Below, piece by piece: positions 14,270-22,814 of a stretch of 25,434 nt of DNA. Source of the stretch: Scatosoma sp045632625 (GTDB lineage Bacteria; Bacillota; Clostridia; Christensenellales; Borkfalkiaceae). Under the pieces are notes generated by a model. It did no database searches and had not been told where the DNA came from. It was given only the letters and a program-made list of their open reading frames with translations. Where the stretch lies: the NCBI GenBank assembly GCA_045632625.1, contig JAZQWZ010000057.1:1-25434 (forward strand). The letters are read 5' to 3'. The first letter of the stretch is position 1; each line of letters begins with the position of its first letter. The position numbers were made by a program, and so were the translations under genes.

Positions 14270-15832
14270 ATGAATACGACTAAAAAACAGCTTTCTTCCA
14301 CTCTATATTCCACCGCCGCCGTCGTTACGGGTTTATCGGTTGCCGAACGCGCGCTCGGGTTTTTGTACCGTATCGTTTTATCGCGGCTAATCGGCGCGGA
14401 AGCGCTTGGCTTATACCAAGTATCGCTCTCCGTTTTCGCCGTGTTTTTAACGCTGGGCACGGGCGGTATCCCCATCGCCGTTTCCAGGTTAATCTCCAAA
14501 AGCCGCGCGGAAAATAACTTACAAGGGGAAGGCAGCGCGGTCGGTGCGGGCATTGTACTCTCCCTGCTTTTAACCGTACCGTTTTTCTTGTTACTTTGCG
14601 TAGGCAATTTTCGCCTGGATTTTCTATTTTCCGACGAACGCTGCTTACCCGTTTTTCGTATTCTTTTACTCGGCCTGATGTGTTCTTCACTGTACGCCGT
14701 GATGCGCGGCGCGTTTTGGGGTAAAAAGCAATTTTTAGCACCTTCGGTGATGGAAATTGCCGAGGAAAGCGTGATGGTGATTGCAGGCATTTTGCTTTTG
14801 CAAAGGGTTACCAGTCCGTTAGACGGAGCGAAAAACGCGGCTTGGGCGGCGGTGATTTCCTACCTGTTTTCCTTTTCCATTTCCTTTGTATATTTCTTTT
14901 TACACGGCGGCAAAATTTGTTTACCTAAGGGCAGTTTTAAACCGCTATACCAAACCGTTGCGCCCATTACGCTGGTACGCACCAGCGGCACGCTTATCAA
15001 TTCTGCAGTGTCCATCTTATTGCCCGTAATGCTCATACGCGCAGGCGCGTCGCACAGCCAAGCATTGTCCGATTTCGGCGTGATGTCGGGTATGGTGTTA
15101 CCCGTTTTGATGATACCCGCAACGGTAATCGGCTCGGTGTCACTCGTACTCGTCCCCGAGCTTGCGGAAGATTATTTTAGAAAAAATTACGCGCGCATTT
15201 ATCAAAATTTAGCGCGCGGTATCACGACGGCATTGCTACTTTCCTTGTTTTTACTGCCCTTTTTCTATGCGCTTGGTAACGAGCTTGGTTTGCTTGCCTT
15301 TTCCAACGCTTTGGCTGGGCAAATGATTGCCAAGGGTTGTGTTTTGCTCGTACCCATGAGCGTAGCCATGATTACGACGAGTATGCTCAACGCGCTCGGT
15401 AAGGAAAAGCAAACCTTTATCGTGTATTTTATCAGCGCTACGGCACTGCTTTTATGCGTATTTTTCCTACCTGCGGTATGCGGTATTTACGCGTACCTGA
15501 TCGGTATGGTTGCGAATTTCGCCGTTTGCTGCATTTGTAATTTATTTTTGCTGTATAAATATTTTCACGGCGTATATCGCTATTATGGAAAACGGCTTTC
15601 GTCGTTATTCTTGCGCGCTGTGTGCGCCGTGTTGCCTTTGTCGCTTATCGGACGCTTGTTGTCCATACTCTTACAAAAAACCTTCGGTGCCGTACTTTCC
15701 ATGTTTCTCACGGGCGCTATACTTTCCGTCCTTTCGCTAATCGCTTGGCTTGCCTTGCGGATTATGTCGGGGAAAACCATAAAAGAGCTACTTTTGTCGA
15801 AGTTAAAAAAACGCCACAGCCCTAAGCAATAA
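14270..15832 (+). CDS. spoVB: Stage V sporulation protein B-like flippase
   Basis: A 520-aa polytopic membrane protein of the MOP/MVF flippase superfamily (SpoVB/MurJ-like polysaccharide exporters), with about 14 hydrophobic segments and a basic C-terminal tail. Conserved N-terminal features are ERALGFLYRIVLSRLIGAEALGLYQ (about 26-50) and LTLGTGGIPIAVSRLISK (about 60-77). SpoVB is needed for spore cortex synthesis, probably moving lipid-linked precursors across the forespore membrane. The start has no ribosome binding site; the predicted sigma-E promoter puts the transcript start at the ATG, so the message may be leaderless. It is divergent from the LysM gene. A vegetative lipid flippase role cannot be excluded. 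Confidence 0.88.
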   Translation: MNTTKKQLSSTLYSTAAVVTGLSVAERALGFLYRIVLSRLIGAEALGLYQVSLSVFAVFLTLGTGGIPIAVSRLISKSRAENNLQGEGSAVGAGIVLSLLLTVPFFLLLCVGNFRLDFLFSDERCLPVFRILLLGLMCSSLYAVMRGAFWGKKQFLAPSVMEIAEESVMVIAGILLLQRVTSPLDGAKNAAWAAVISYLFSFSISFVYFFLHGGKICLPKGSFKPLYQTVAPITLVRTSGTLINSAVSILLPVMLIRAGASHSQALSDFGVMSGMVLPVLMIPATVIGSVSLVLVPELAEDYFRKNYARIYQNLARGITTALLLSLFLLPFFYALGNELGLLAFSNALAGQMIAKGCVLLVPMSVAMITTSMLNALGKEKQTFIVYFISATALLLCVFFLPAVCGIYAYLIGMVANFAVCCICNLFLLYKYFHGVYRYYGKRLSSLFLRAVCAVLPLSLIGRLLSILLQKTFGAVLSMFLTGAILSVLSLIAWLALRIMSGKTIKELLLSKLKKRHSPKQ

Positions 15833-15870
15833 AAATTTGGAATTTTGTGGATATTTTACGCGTTCGTCTC

Positions 15871-15899
15871 TTGACTTTCTTTGCTTTTGGGTGTACAAT
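15871..15899 (+). promoter_or_regulatory. pgi promoter
   Basis: TTGACT (15871-15876), a 17-bp spacer and TACAAT (15894-15899), about 35 bp before the pgi start. Confidence 0.85.
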
Positions 15900-15933
15900 A
15901 GAAATATAAATTTTTTATCCAAAGGAGAACGAA

Positions 15934-17367
15934 ATGGGATATAAAACAAAAGAATGGCGCAACAATATGCGCGTAACGCTTGATTACAACAATATGATGG
16001 ACACGTTTTTAGGCGAACAAGGCTTTACGACGAAAAAGCTGAACAGCTACAATGCAAAAGCTACCGCGGCGTTTAAGTACGTACAAGAAAACCGCGGCAA
16101 AGACGAATTGTATATGGGTTGGACGGAGCTTCCCTACAACCAAGACGAAATTGTTGCCGATATTTTGGAAACAGCGAAAAAAGTGCGTTCCAAATTTCAA
16201 TATTTCGTAGTTTTGGGTATCGGCGGCAGCGCGCTTGGCCCTATTATGGCGTTTAACGCGCTTTGCCACTTGCATTATAACGATTTACCCAAATCCAAAA
16301 GAAAAGGCCCTAAATTTTACGTAGAAGATAACGTTGACCCCGTAAGAATGCGCGATTTGCTTGACGTTATCGAACCGGAAAAAACTTGCTTTAACGTCGT
16401 TTCTAAATCGGGCGCGACGAGCGAAACGATGACGCAATATTTAATCGTACTCGACCTTTTGAAAAAAGCGGGCGTGGACGTAAGAGAAAACGTTATTTTC
16501 ACCACTGACGCGCAAAAAGGTAATTTGAAAAAGATTTCCGACGAATGCGGCGGCATCAAGAGCTACGTATTGCCCGATGGCGTAGGCGGCAGATTTTCGC
16601 AGCTTTGCCCCGTTGGTTTGTTGCCCGCGGCGGTGCTTGGCATCGACATCAAAGGTTTGCTTGCAGGCGCGGCGTATATGGACCACGTATGCCGTTACCC
16701 TTCCATGCGTAAAAACCCTGCGCTTATGTGCGCGGCTTTGCAAATCGCAGCAATGGAAGAAGGCAAAAACATCGGCGTTATGATGCCCTATTCCGACAAT
16801 TTGAAATTCCTTGCCGACTGGTATTGCCAGCTTTGGGCAGAATCGCTTGGTAAAAACGTAACGCTCGACGGTAAGCCTTGCAACGTTGGCCAAACGCCTG
16901 TAAAATCGCTGGGCGTTACCGATCAACATTCGCAAGTGCAATTATACACCGAAGGTCCTTTCGATAAAGTGGTTACCTTCCTTTCCTTGAAGAAATACGC
17001 TTGTGAAATGCCTATCCCCCACGGCTGTGAAAGTATCCCCGACGTAGCGTTCCTTGGCGGACATACGATGGAAGAGCTTATCCAAGCGGAAAACGCCGCA
17101 ACGGCATACGCGCTCACTAAGGCAGGCAGAATGAACTACACGCTTTGGATTCCCGAACTCAACGCGTTCACGCTTGGTCAGCTGTTGTTCCTGTTTGAAT
17201 TGCAAACGGCGTACGCAGGCGCCATGCTCAACATCGACACGTTCAATCAACCGGGCGTAGAAGAAGGCAAAAAAGCGACGTTCGCCTTGCTTGGCAAAGC
17301 TGGTTATGCAGAAAAGAAAAAAGAGCTTGACAGCTTGCCTGCAAAGGACGAAAACTGCATTATCTAA
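15934..17367 (+). CDS. pgi: Glucose-6-phosphate isomerase
   Basis: A 477-aa enzyme interconverting glucose 6-phosphate and fructose 6-phosphate. It has the phosphosugar-binding SIS motifs GIGGSALGP (about 95-103) and SKSGATSET (about 158-166), and the PGI signature DGVGGRFSQLCPVG (about 215-228). The later conserved QHSQVQLYTEGP and GCESIPD lie near the catalytic region. It is in the shorter bacterial length class. AAAGGAG with 6-nt spacing fixes the ATG. It is monocistronic with a strong promoter and terminator; gene composition shows no sign of transfer. Confidence 0.96.
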   Translation: MGYKTKEWRNNMRVTLDYNNMMDTFLGEQGFTTKKLNSYNAKATAAFKYVQENRGKDELYMGWTELPYNQDEIVADILETAKKVRSKFQYFVVLGIGGSALGPIMAFNALCHLHYNDLPKSKRKGPKFYVEDNVDPVRMRDLLDVIEPEKTCFNVVSKSGATSETMTQYLIVLDLLKKAGVDVRENVIFTTDAQKGNLKKISDECGGIKSYVLPDGVGGRFSQLCPVGLLPAAVLGIDIKGLLAGAAYMDHVCRYPSMRKNPALMCAALQIAAMEEGKNIGVMMPYSDNLKFLADWYCQLWAESLGKNVTLDGKPCNVGQTPVKSLGVTDQHSQVQLYTEGPFDKVVTFLSLKKYACEMPIPHGCESIPDVAFLGGHTMEELIQAENAATAYALTKAGRMNYTLWIPELNAFTLGQLLFLFELQTAYAGAMLNIDTFNQPGVEEGKKATFALLGKAGYAEKKKELDSLPAKDENCII

Positions 17368-17389
17368 CTTAAAAATAATTTCAACGCAT

Positions 17390-17428
17390 ACCTGCCACCC
17401 TAAAACAAGGGTGGCAGGTGTTTTTTTT
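17390..17428 (+). terminator. pgi terminator
   Basis: A perfect 12-bp stem (17390-17401 with 17408-17419) with a 6-nt loop, followed by eight Ts. There is no matching tract on the left, so it mainly serves the plus strand. It lies just beyond the convergent spoIIE stop. Confidence 0.93.
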
Positions 17429-17432
17429 GCGT

Positions 17433-19742
17433 TTAATTTTTTCCCTTAAATAACCGCACGGCGAGCGCCGTCATATCGTCTTTTGCTTCTCCGCCGTATC
17501 GTTCAAGCGCACTTTTCAGCAGCATATCCGCAAGCTGTTGCGGGTTGGAAATAGGCACTCCTTTTAAAACGTCGTACAAATCCGCCGTAGAGCCGAACGC
17601 ACCCGTAATTCCGTCACTTAAAAATAGCAGTACGTCGTTTTCCTGCAAGGTATAACTGCAAGTTTCCGGATGTAAGCTATCGAGTATCCCTAACGGCAGC
17701 GTACCGCTATCCAGCACTTTTATCGTATTCCCCGATAAAATAAACCCTACGGGCGAGCCGATTTTTACGATATCCACACGCCCGTCCATCAAATCGACGA
17801 TGGCGATATCCACACACGCAAAGGTTTCTTCTTTGCTAAACGAGAGCAACGTATTTACCGCAGAAAGCACCAACGGTGACGGCATTTTTGCCCGATAAAA
17901 ACTTTCCAAAAGCGATATGGTACATTCGGAAACACGCTTGGCGTATTCGCCGCTGCCCATACCGTCCGACAGGGCGACCATAAAGGTTTTTTCATCAATT
18001 TTAAGCACGGAATGGGTATCGCCACTGGCATTTTCGCCCGCTTTTTTTACGGATGCAACGCCAAACGCCGCGTCAAAATACGGTTTTCGCCGTAATATGC
18101 AACAAAATTTATCGTTACTGAGGGCTATGCGTTGTGCAATCATCATGGGCGTACCAAACTGTGCTTCCGCCACTGCCGCTATTTTTTTTACGTCCGTTTT
18201 GCCAAAGGTAACGAGCGACAGCGTCAAATGCTCGTCGTCGCCGTAGATAAGTACTTCCGAACATATAATTCCTACGCGCAACAACGCAGTTGTCAACGTA
18301 TGTTCCTTTTCCGTATATATTTTTAACGGCTCGCTTTGTTCCACAGCGATATTTTTTAAAATTTCACTTACGCCCTGCGCTTGCCCAGCAAGCAGCGCTC
18401 TGCCATTTGCGGCATTTTCCATTTCCGTCATGTATTTTCGATATTCCCCGATTTGGCGATTGAGTGCATACAGCACGCCGCTTGGATTTATACAAGCGTC
18501 CGCCAAACGGTTGGGTACGTCCATCAAATTGACTTTGCCCTTTTGACAACCTACGTCGATAAGCAGGGAAAAATCGGCAAATACCCCCTTCTTTTTACAA
18601 ACCGCGTAGGCGGCACAGCCTTTACACGTTTCGCTAAGCACCCGTCCGCGCATATATTCCTTAGCGCTTTGTTCCGCTTCCGTTGTGCCAAGCGCGGAAA
18701 AAGTTGTTTGAATTTCTTTGAATACAGCCGCTATTTCAAACAACTGTTCGCCCACCGCCGCACGGTTGCGATTGATCGCAATTCTTGAAAGTTGTTTTTC
18801 GCGGTAAAACACCAGTCTTTTTTCCATTTGCCGTAAGAGCGGCATCGGCAAAAGGATAAAGGTAAGCGTAGGCAACACCGCTACAAGCATCGTCTGTACT
18901 AATTCCCACGCACCGTAATACAACGCACCGTCGAGATAGGCGTAAAGAAAAAATACGCCCAAACAACCAAGCGCCATAGATAGTTTACCTGATTTTGCAA
19001 GCAACGTAATTACCGTGCCATACACAAAAAACCGCGCGAACATACTCTCAAAAACCAACGCAGGCGGCATACTCAACACAAACGCGGCAACCAGCGCCGT
19101 GGCGTCTTTCGTCACGTGCGCAAACATCAGTAAAACAAATAACGCTATACCCATGTACGCATTCACGCCAAAAAGTTTACAAATTCCCACACCAAGCAAA
19201 ACTAAAAAAACGACACAAAAAATTATTTCGTCGCCACGCAAACGGCATTTCAGCATTTTGTAAAGCATGGCTTTCAGCGCTACACTAAACACCGCCGCAA
19301 GCAATAAAATGCAAGCGGAAATAAACGTTTTTTGCCAAAGCGCGGAAACGCTTATTTGTGTAGCAAACGGTAAAACGTACGCTTGGAATGGGGAGAAAGC
19401 GACAAATAAACTAAGCGCCGCCACCAGTGCAAGCGCAGATATTAGCCACGCATGCTTTTTATGTACCTTCGTCACCTTATTCTCTATATAAAACGCGCAC
19501 GAGAGTAATACCGCTTGTCCCAAGCACACCAAAAGTTCAATGTCCGTAGCAAAAAAAGCGGACGTCAAAAAATATGCTCCGCCTGTTACAGTAGGCGAAA
19601 AGCTGCAACTACACATAGCAAAAAACACTGCCAAGGAAAGCGGCTCCGTGTTTTCGCCCACCCCCCGTAGCAATATCATAGCAACGGCAAGCACCACGTA
19701 AAGAAGTATGCGCGACGGTTGCGCGCGGCAATAATCTTTCAT
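17433..19742 (-). CDS. spoIIE: Stage II sporulation protein E (PP2C phosphatase)
   Basis: A 769-aa protein. Residues about 10-305 contain roughly ten membrane segments, about 310-560 form the central region with a small cysteine cluster (CKGCAAYAVCKK), and about 560-765 form a PP2C-type phosphatase. Metal-site motifs are DGMGSGEYA (from Asp593), SDGITGAF (about 709) and DDMTALAV (about 755). SpoIIE dephosphorylates SpoIIAA at the asymmetric septum, freeing forespore sigma-F. Length and architecture match the family. AGGAG 8 nt before the ATG fixes the start. It is monocistronic. The promoter has an unusually long spacer (see 19771-19803). Confidence 0.96.
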   Translation of the reverse strand: MKDYCRAQPSRILLYVVLAVAMILLRGVGENTEPLSLAVFFAMCSCSFSPTVTGGAYFLTSAFFATDIELLVCLGQAVLLSCAFYIENKVTKVHKKHAWLISALALVAALSLFVAFSPFQAYVLPFATQISVSALWQKTFISACILLLAAVFSVALKAMLYKMLKCRLRGDEIIFCVVFLVLLGVGICKLFGVNAYMGIALFVLLMFAHVTKDATALVAAFVLSMPPALVFESMFARFFVYGTVITLLAKSGKLSMALGCLGVFFLYAYLDGALYYGAWELVQTMLVAVLPTLTFILLPMPLLRQMEKRLVFYREKQLSRIAINRNRAAVGEQLFEIAAVFKEIQTTFSALGTTEAEQSAKEYMRGRVLSETCKGCAAYAVCKKKGVFADFSLLIDVGCQKGKVNLMDVPNRLADACINPSGVLYALNRQIGEYRKYMTEMENAANGRALLAGQAQGVSEILKNIAVEQSEPLKIYTEKEHTLTTALLRVGIICSEVLIYGDDEHLTLSLVTFGKTDVKKIAAVAEAQFGTPMMIAQRIALSNDKFCCILRRKPYFDAAFGVASVKKAGENASGDTHSVLKIDEKTFMVALSDGMGSGEYAKRVSECTISLLESFYRAKMPSPLVLSAVNTLLSFSKEETFACVDIAIVDLMDGRVDIVKIGSPVGFILSGNTIKVLDSGTLPLGILDSLHPETCSYTLQENDVLLFLSDGITGAFGSTADLYDVLKGVPISNPQQLADMLLKSALERYGGEAKDDMTALAVRLFKGKN

Positions 19743-19770
19743 AACCTATCTCCTAAGAAAAGCTGGGCTT

Positions 19771-19803
19771 ATTATACTATAAAAAAACTCGCGCAATTTG
19801 TAA
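19771..19803 (-). promoter_or_regulatory. spoIIE promoter with a 21-bp spacer
   Basis: On the minus strand TTACAA (19798-19803) and TATAAT (19771-19776) are 21 bp apart. B. subtilis spoIIE and spoIIG promoters are also Spo0A-activated with 21-22-bp spacers. A TTCACAAAA stretch just upstream weakly resembles an inverted 0A box; it is not a clear match. Confidence 0.55.
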
Positions 19804-19864
19804 CTTTTTTGTGAAAAGCTACGATTTACGCGAATTTTTTTAGGAAGATATATGAAAAAGGCCG

Positions 19865-20212
19865 TTATTGTACGGAAAAGCCCAAACTGATTAAAATAGC
19901 GCGATTGACGCGGCTCATAGTGGCAGGGGGCAATTCACCGATACGTTCTTTCAAACGGCGTTTATCCAGCGTGCGGATTTGTTCAAGCAAAATTACACTG
20001 TCTTTGGCAAGTCCGTAAGCGGATGGGATTTCAATGTGCGTTGGCAATTTGGCTTTGTTGATTTTGCTTGTCACCGCCGCCGCAATAATCGTTGGAGAAT
20101 ATTTATTGCCGATATCGTTTTGCACGACAAGCACGGGGCGAATTCCGCCTTGCTCACTGCCCACTACGGGCGATAAATCCGCATAATATAACTCTCCCCG
20201 TTTCACGTTCAT
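19865..20212 (-). CDS. ndoA: MazF/PemK-type mRNA endoribonuclease
   Basis: A 115-aa toxin-type RNase of the MazF/EndoA family, which cuts mRNA at short specific sites. It starts MNVKRGELYYADLSPVVGSE, and the catalytic pair corresponding to B. subtilis EndoA Arg25 and Thr48 is conserved at the same numbers (GGIRPV and AAVTS). The ATG at 20212 is preferred over one two codons upstream because AGAGG then has a 7-nt spacing. No mazE-like antitoxin frame is visible upstream or downstream, although in Bacillota ndoAI normally precedes ndoA. The upstream region instead holds the structured repeat. A TATAAT at 20257-20262 on the minus strand may be the -10. Confidence 0.92.
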   Translation of the reverse strand: MNVKRGELYYADLSPVVGSEQGGIRPVLVVQNDIGNKYSPTIIAAAVTSKINKAKLPTHIEIPSAYGLAKDSVILLEQIRTLDKRRLKERIGELPPATMSRVNRAILISLGFSVQ

Positions 20213-20355
20213 AACCATACCTCTTTTGAAAAACCTGCGCTTATCCCCCTTACTTTATTATATGTAAAAGCCATAAAGCGCGTGCTTTTCTTTGTCGATT
20301 GCTCTATGATTATTACCCCTTTTACGGCTTTTATACAGGGAAATTTAGAAAAAAT

Positions 20356-20477
20356 GCGCGACAAAGTATTGCGTGGCATTTTATAGGATTTGCCGTGAGA
20401 AAATGCCAGCTAGACGCGAAGCGCGCGGATTACTTGACGAGAGCGTACATAGACGTACGCAACCGAAAGCAAACGTA
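20356..20477 (+). repeat. Structured ~122-bp direct repeat, left copy
   Basis: The first ~105 bp matches 23047-23151 almost exactly, with only three visible substitutions; the last ~17 bp is diverged. It forms three hairpins: TGGCATTTT (20374-20382) with AAAATGCCA (20400-20408), CGCG-AAG-CGCG (20415-20425), and GCGTAC (20443-20448) with GTACGC (20455-20460). It is not protein-coding by any clear criterion. It marks the left edge of the R-M island. The strand is nominal. Confidence 0.85.
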
Positions 20478-20480
20478 CGG

Positions 20481-20656
20481 TGCACCAACCAGACACACGT
20501 CCGCAATCTTGGATTTCAAGGTATAGCGACGTGTGTTTGTGTTTTTACGGTAGTTTTTCCTTGCCTTTTACCCCCCTTTTTGTGGGGTGCTGGTGCAGCA
20601 GGGCACACCAACTACACACACGTCCAACCCTAAATTATAGGTTGTGGCGTGTTTTT
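20481..20656 (+). repeat. Two related hairpins sharing a GCACCAAC...ACACACGTCC arm
   Basis: Near-identical ~22-bp segments at 20482-20502 and 20603-20625 each start a hairpin. The first pairs ACACACGTC (20493-20501) with GACGTGTGT (20528-20536); the second pairs ACACG (20618-20622) and CAACC (20625-20629) with GGTTG (20640-20644) and CGTGT (20648-20652). Both are followed by T-rich tracts, so both resemble plus-strand terminators. Between them are a C-tract and a TGCTG-GTG-CAGCA hairpin. No gene is seen here. Confidence 0.6.
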
Positions 20657-20660
20657 CACC

Positions 20661-20700
20661 AAAAAACTAACGGCGCGGTAGTTTTGCTATCACGCCGTTA
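20661..20700 (-). terminator. Terminator of the R-M operon
   Basis: A 14-position stem (20668-20681 with 20687-20700, one mismatch and one G-T pair) with a 5-nt loop. On the minus strand six Ts follow it (20666-20661). It begins 8 bp after the endonuclease stop. Confidence 0.9.
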
Positions 20701-20707
20701 AATATTA

Positions 20708-21514
20708 TTAAAAGCCATTATAACCGCTAAAACCAAGCATATATGTTGCCATCGCAATAGCTAAGTCTTCTGACTCTATGTTATATGTTTTCGCAAACGC
20801 CTTTAATTCATCAATAACTGTATCGTTTGGCACGATAGTTCCTTCAAGCTCTTTAACAGCCTTTTCAATAATAGAAGGTAATACCATACACATTTGATAA
20901 AAAGCATCTTCAACGCCCGTAACAAGAGCATAAAATTTATCAATACTTACTCTACGGATTAGCTTATGTCCAACTTTCTTTTTATCAACGGTTGTTTCCC
21001 ATTTAATATTTTGAGAACGTTGGGCAATAGCTTCAACTAAAAAGCAGGCGCAATCGTCGTCATTTAATAGCTGATTTTGCATTTTTATAAATGTCTTTCC
21101 CGCAGAAGCGGAGTTCATTGTATTATGTTTATTTTTCATTTCAACATAAATAGTGTGAACCTTCCCTGCATCGGGGATATCTATACCATTCGGGTTTTTA
21201 TAAATAACATCCCAACCACCTTCTTCACCATTAGGGGGTACTTGACAATTCTTTATGTATTGAAAAATCCTTTGATGAAAATAACCTATATCATTATTAT
21301 TTGATTTATCTCTTTGGCGGAAAATTTCATTACTAACAATTTCATCCCAAGAAGATTGATAAACCGTTTTGTCAAAAATCAATTTAATAGGGTCAATAAT
21401 ATTTTTGTTGAAACGTTTCAAGTCAAAAGATTCTAATTTTTCTCCATATTTCTCGATGGTTGCTTTAACATGATTTGAAAAATCTTCTTCACTAATAAAT
21501 GATAAATTCCACAT
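20708..21514 (-). CDS. Type II restriction endonuclease, Eco47II-like
   Basis: A 268-aa endonuclease resembling the Eco47II/Sau96I family, whose members cut GGNCC. Family-like stretches are FDLKRFNKNIIDPIKLIFDK (30-49), RQRDKSNNNDIGYFHQ (about 66-81), YVEMKNKHNTMNS (123-135) and RRVSIDKFY. A PD-(D/E)xK catalytic core fits Asp102, Glu125 and Lys127. The ATG shares its A with the methyltransferase stop codon (TAATG), so translation is coupled. The A+T-rich composition differs from flanking genes, pointing to horizontal acquisition. The GGNCC specificity is inferred from family, not shown by the sequence. Confidence 0.9.
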   Translation of the reverse strand: MWNLSFISEEDFSNHVKATIEKYGEKLESFDLKRFNKNIIDPIKLIFDKTVYQSSWDEIVSNEIFRQRDKSNNNDIGYFHQRIFQYIKNCQVPPNGEEGGWDVIYKNPNGIDIPDAGKVHTIYVEMKNKHNTMNSASAGKTFIKMQNQLLNDDDCACFLVEAIAQRSQNIKWETTVDKKKVGHKLIRRVSIDKFYALVTGVEDAFYQMCMVLPSIIEKAVKELEGTIVPNDTVIDELKAFAKTYNIESEDLAIAMATYMLGFSGYNGF

Positions 21515-22734
21515 TATAACATCTCCAATGTTTCTATAATTTTTAAGCCAATTTCATACGCTAAATTTACGGGTACTGCATTACCAACTTGTTTATATTG
21601 TGACCCTACACTACCGCAAAATATCCAATCATCTGGAAAACTTTGGCAGCGTGCATTTTCTCGTATTGTAAACGGTCGTGCTTCTATAGGGTGACAACGG
21701 TCGGTTTGCTTTTGACTGGGGGAAGTTAATACGGCAAGAGAGGGTTCATCAAGACTCAACCTCCGCAAAATGCCTGTTCGCCCACCTTCCATATACCAAC
21801 AGCTCTTCATATATTCTTTAGCAATATTTTCGGGTATATCTCTCCAATATCCACCAGGGGGAACCAATTCAAAAATTTTTCGTTTGTAAGCTGAATACGG
21901 TGTTCCTTCACTTTTAGGGCAATCCAATAAAATATCTCTTAATACTGGCTTATATTTATGGGGAACAGGGAAAGAAAAACTTGTTTTATTCAATAAATCA
22001 TTTCTAATCCCAACAGTAATTAAGCGTTCGCGTTTTTGAGCAACTCCAAAATCCCAAGCGTTTAAGATATCCTTTTGAATAGTATAACCTGCACCTTCAA
22101 AAATATTTAAGATTGTTTGATAGGTTCTTCCTTTATCGTGCGTTAATAACCCTTTAACATTTTCGAATAAGAATATTTTGGGTTGGAGTTGCTCCAAAAA
22201 TTTTGCGTAATGATAAAAAAGTGTTCCGCGAGCATCCTCCAATCCCAAACGTTTACCTGCATATGAAAAACTTTGACACGGCGCACCGCCTGACAACAAA
22301 TCTAATTCGCCTTGTTTCAATCCAAAATATTGTTGTAAATTAAGGCAAGAAATATTTGCTATATCATCGTTAATAACATTCCAGTTTGGACGATTATGCG
22401 AAAGTGTTGCCGCGGCGTCTTTGTCGTATTCAATCAATCCAATAGCATTAAAACCTGCTTTTTCTAATCCTAATGCTAAACCGCCAGCACCAGCAAAAAG
22501 TTCAATGCAAGAAAATGTGCGAGAATCACGCTTGTTTTTCACTACTTCTATTATATCGCCTATATCACAATCGAGTGTTAAACAAATCTTTTCAATACTT
22601 TCAAAGGAAATTGCTTCATTTTTCCCCATCCGAGCCAAAACATTAAAACTTATGCCAGCTTGTTCTTTTAATTCGGTTTTATTCATATTTTTATCAATAA
22701 GCAATTTCCACAGTTTATTATAACTAATCGCCAT
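21514..22734 (-). CDS. C5-cytosine DNA methyltransferase with N-terminal HTH
   Basis: A 406-aa fusion. Residues 1 to about 68 resemble a Cro/C1-type helix-turn-helix (YNKLWKLLIDKNMNKTELKE, then ISFNVLARM). Residues about 73-405 are a complete C5 methyltransferase: motif I FAGAGG (80-85), motif IV APCQSFSYAG with catalytic Cys153, motif VI ENV (191-193), motif VIII QKRERL, and motif X QVGNAVP. It should protect the site cut by the partner endonuclease. HTH-fused C5 methyltransferases such as M.SsoII repress their own promoters, so autoregulation is likely. GAGGGG 5 nt before the ATG sets the start. It is A+T-rich like its partner. Confidence 0.95.
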   Translation of the reverse strand: MAISYNKLWKLLIDKNMNKTELKEQAGISFNVLARMGKNEAISFESIEKICLTLDCDIGDIIEVVKNKRDSRTFSCIELFAGAGGLALGLEKAGFNAIGLIEYDKDAAATLSHNRPNWNVINDDIANISCLNLQQYFGLKQGELDLLSGGAPCQSFSYAGKRLGLEDARGTLFYHYAKFLEQLQPKIFLFENVKGLLTHDKGRTYQTILNIFEGAGYTIQKDILNAWDFGVAQKRERLITVGIRNDLLNKTSFSFPVPHKYKPVLRDILLDCPKSEGTPYSAYKRKIFELVPPGGYWRDIPENIAKEYMKSCWYMEGGRTGILRRLSLDEPSLAVLTSPSQKQTDRCHPIEARPFTIRENARCQSFPDDWIFCGSVGSQYKQVGNAVPVNLAYEIGLKIIETLEML

Positions 22735-22753
22735 TGTAACCCCTCAAGCTTAT

Positions 22754-22814
22754 ATATCGTTTACCAGTATAGCATAAAAAAAATAAAAAATCAAGCATTT
22801 CCTCACGATATCGT
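22754..22814 (-). promoter_or_regulatory. R-M promoter with candidate operator sites
   Basis: On the minus strand TTGATT (22789-22794), a 17-bp spacer and TATACT (22766-22771). A perfect palindrome ACGATATCGT (22805-22814) lies upstream of the -35, and a half-site ATATCGT recurs at 22754-22760 between the -10 and the start codon. Both could bind the methyltransferase's HTH domain. Confidence 0.6.

Noticed and set aside
13882..14790. A 302-aa minus-strand frame extending the LysM gene upstream
   Set aside because: The upstream two thirds lie antisense to spoVB and have a Lys/Arg/Ser-rich shadow composition; only the LysM part from 14163 looks coding.
20299..20633. Short plus-strand frames across the left repeat
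   Set aside because: They follow the repeat and hairpins, have no ribosome binding site, and end in low-complexity sequence.
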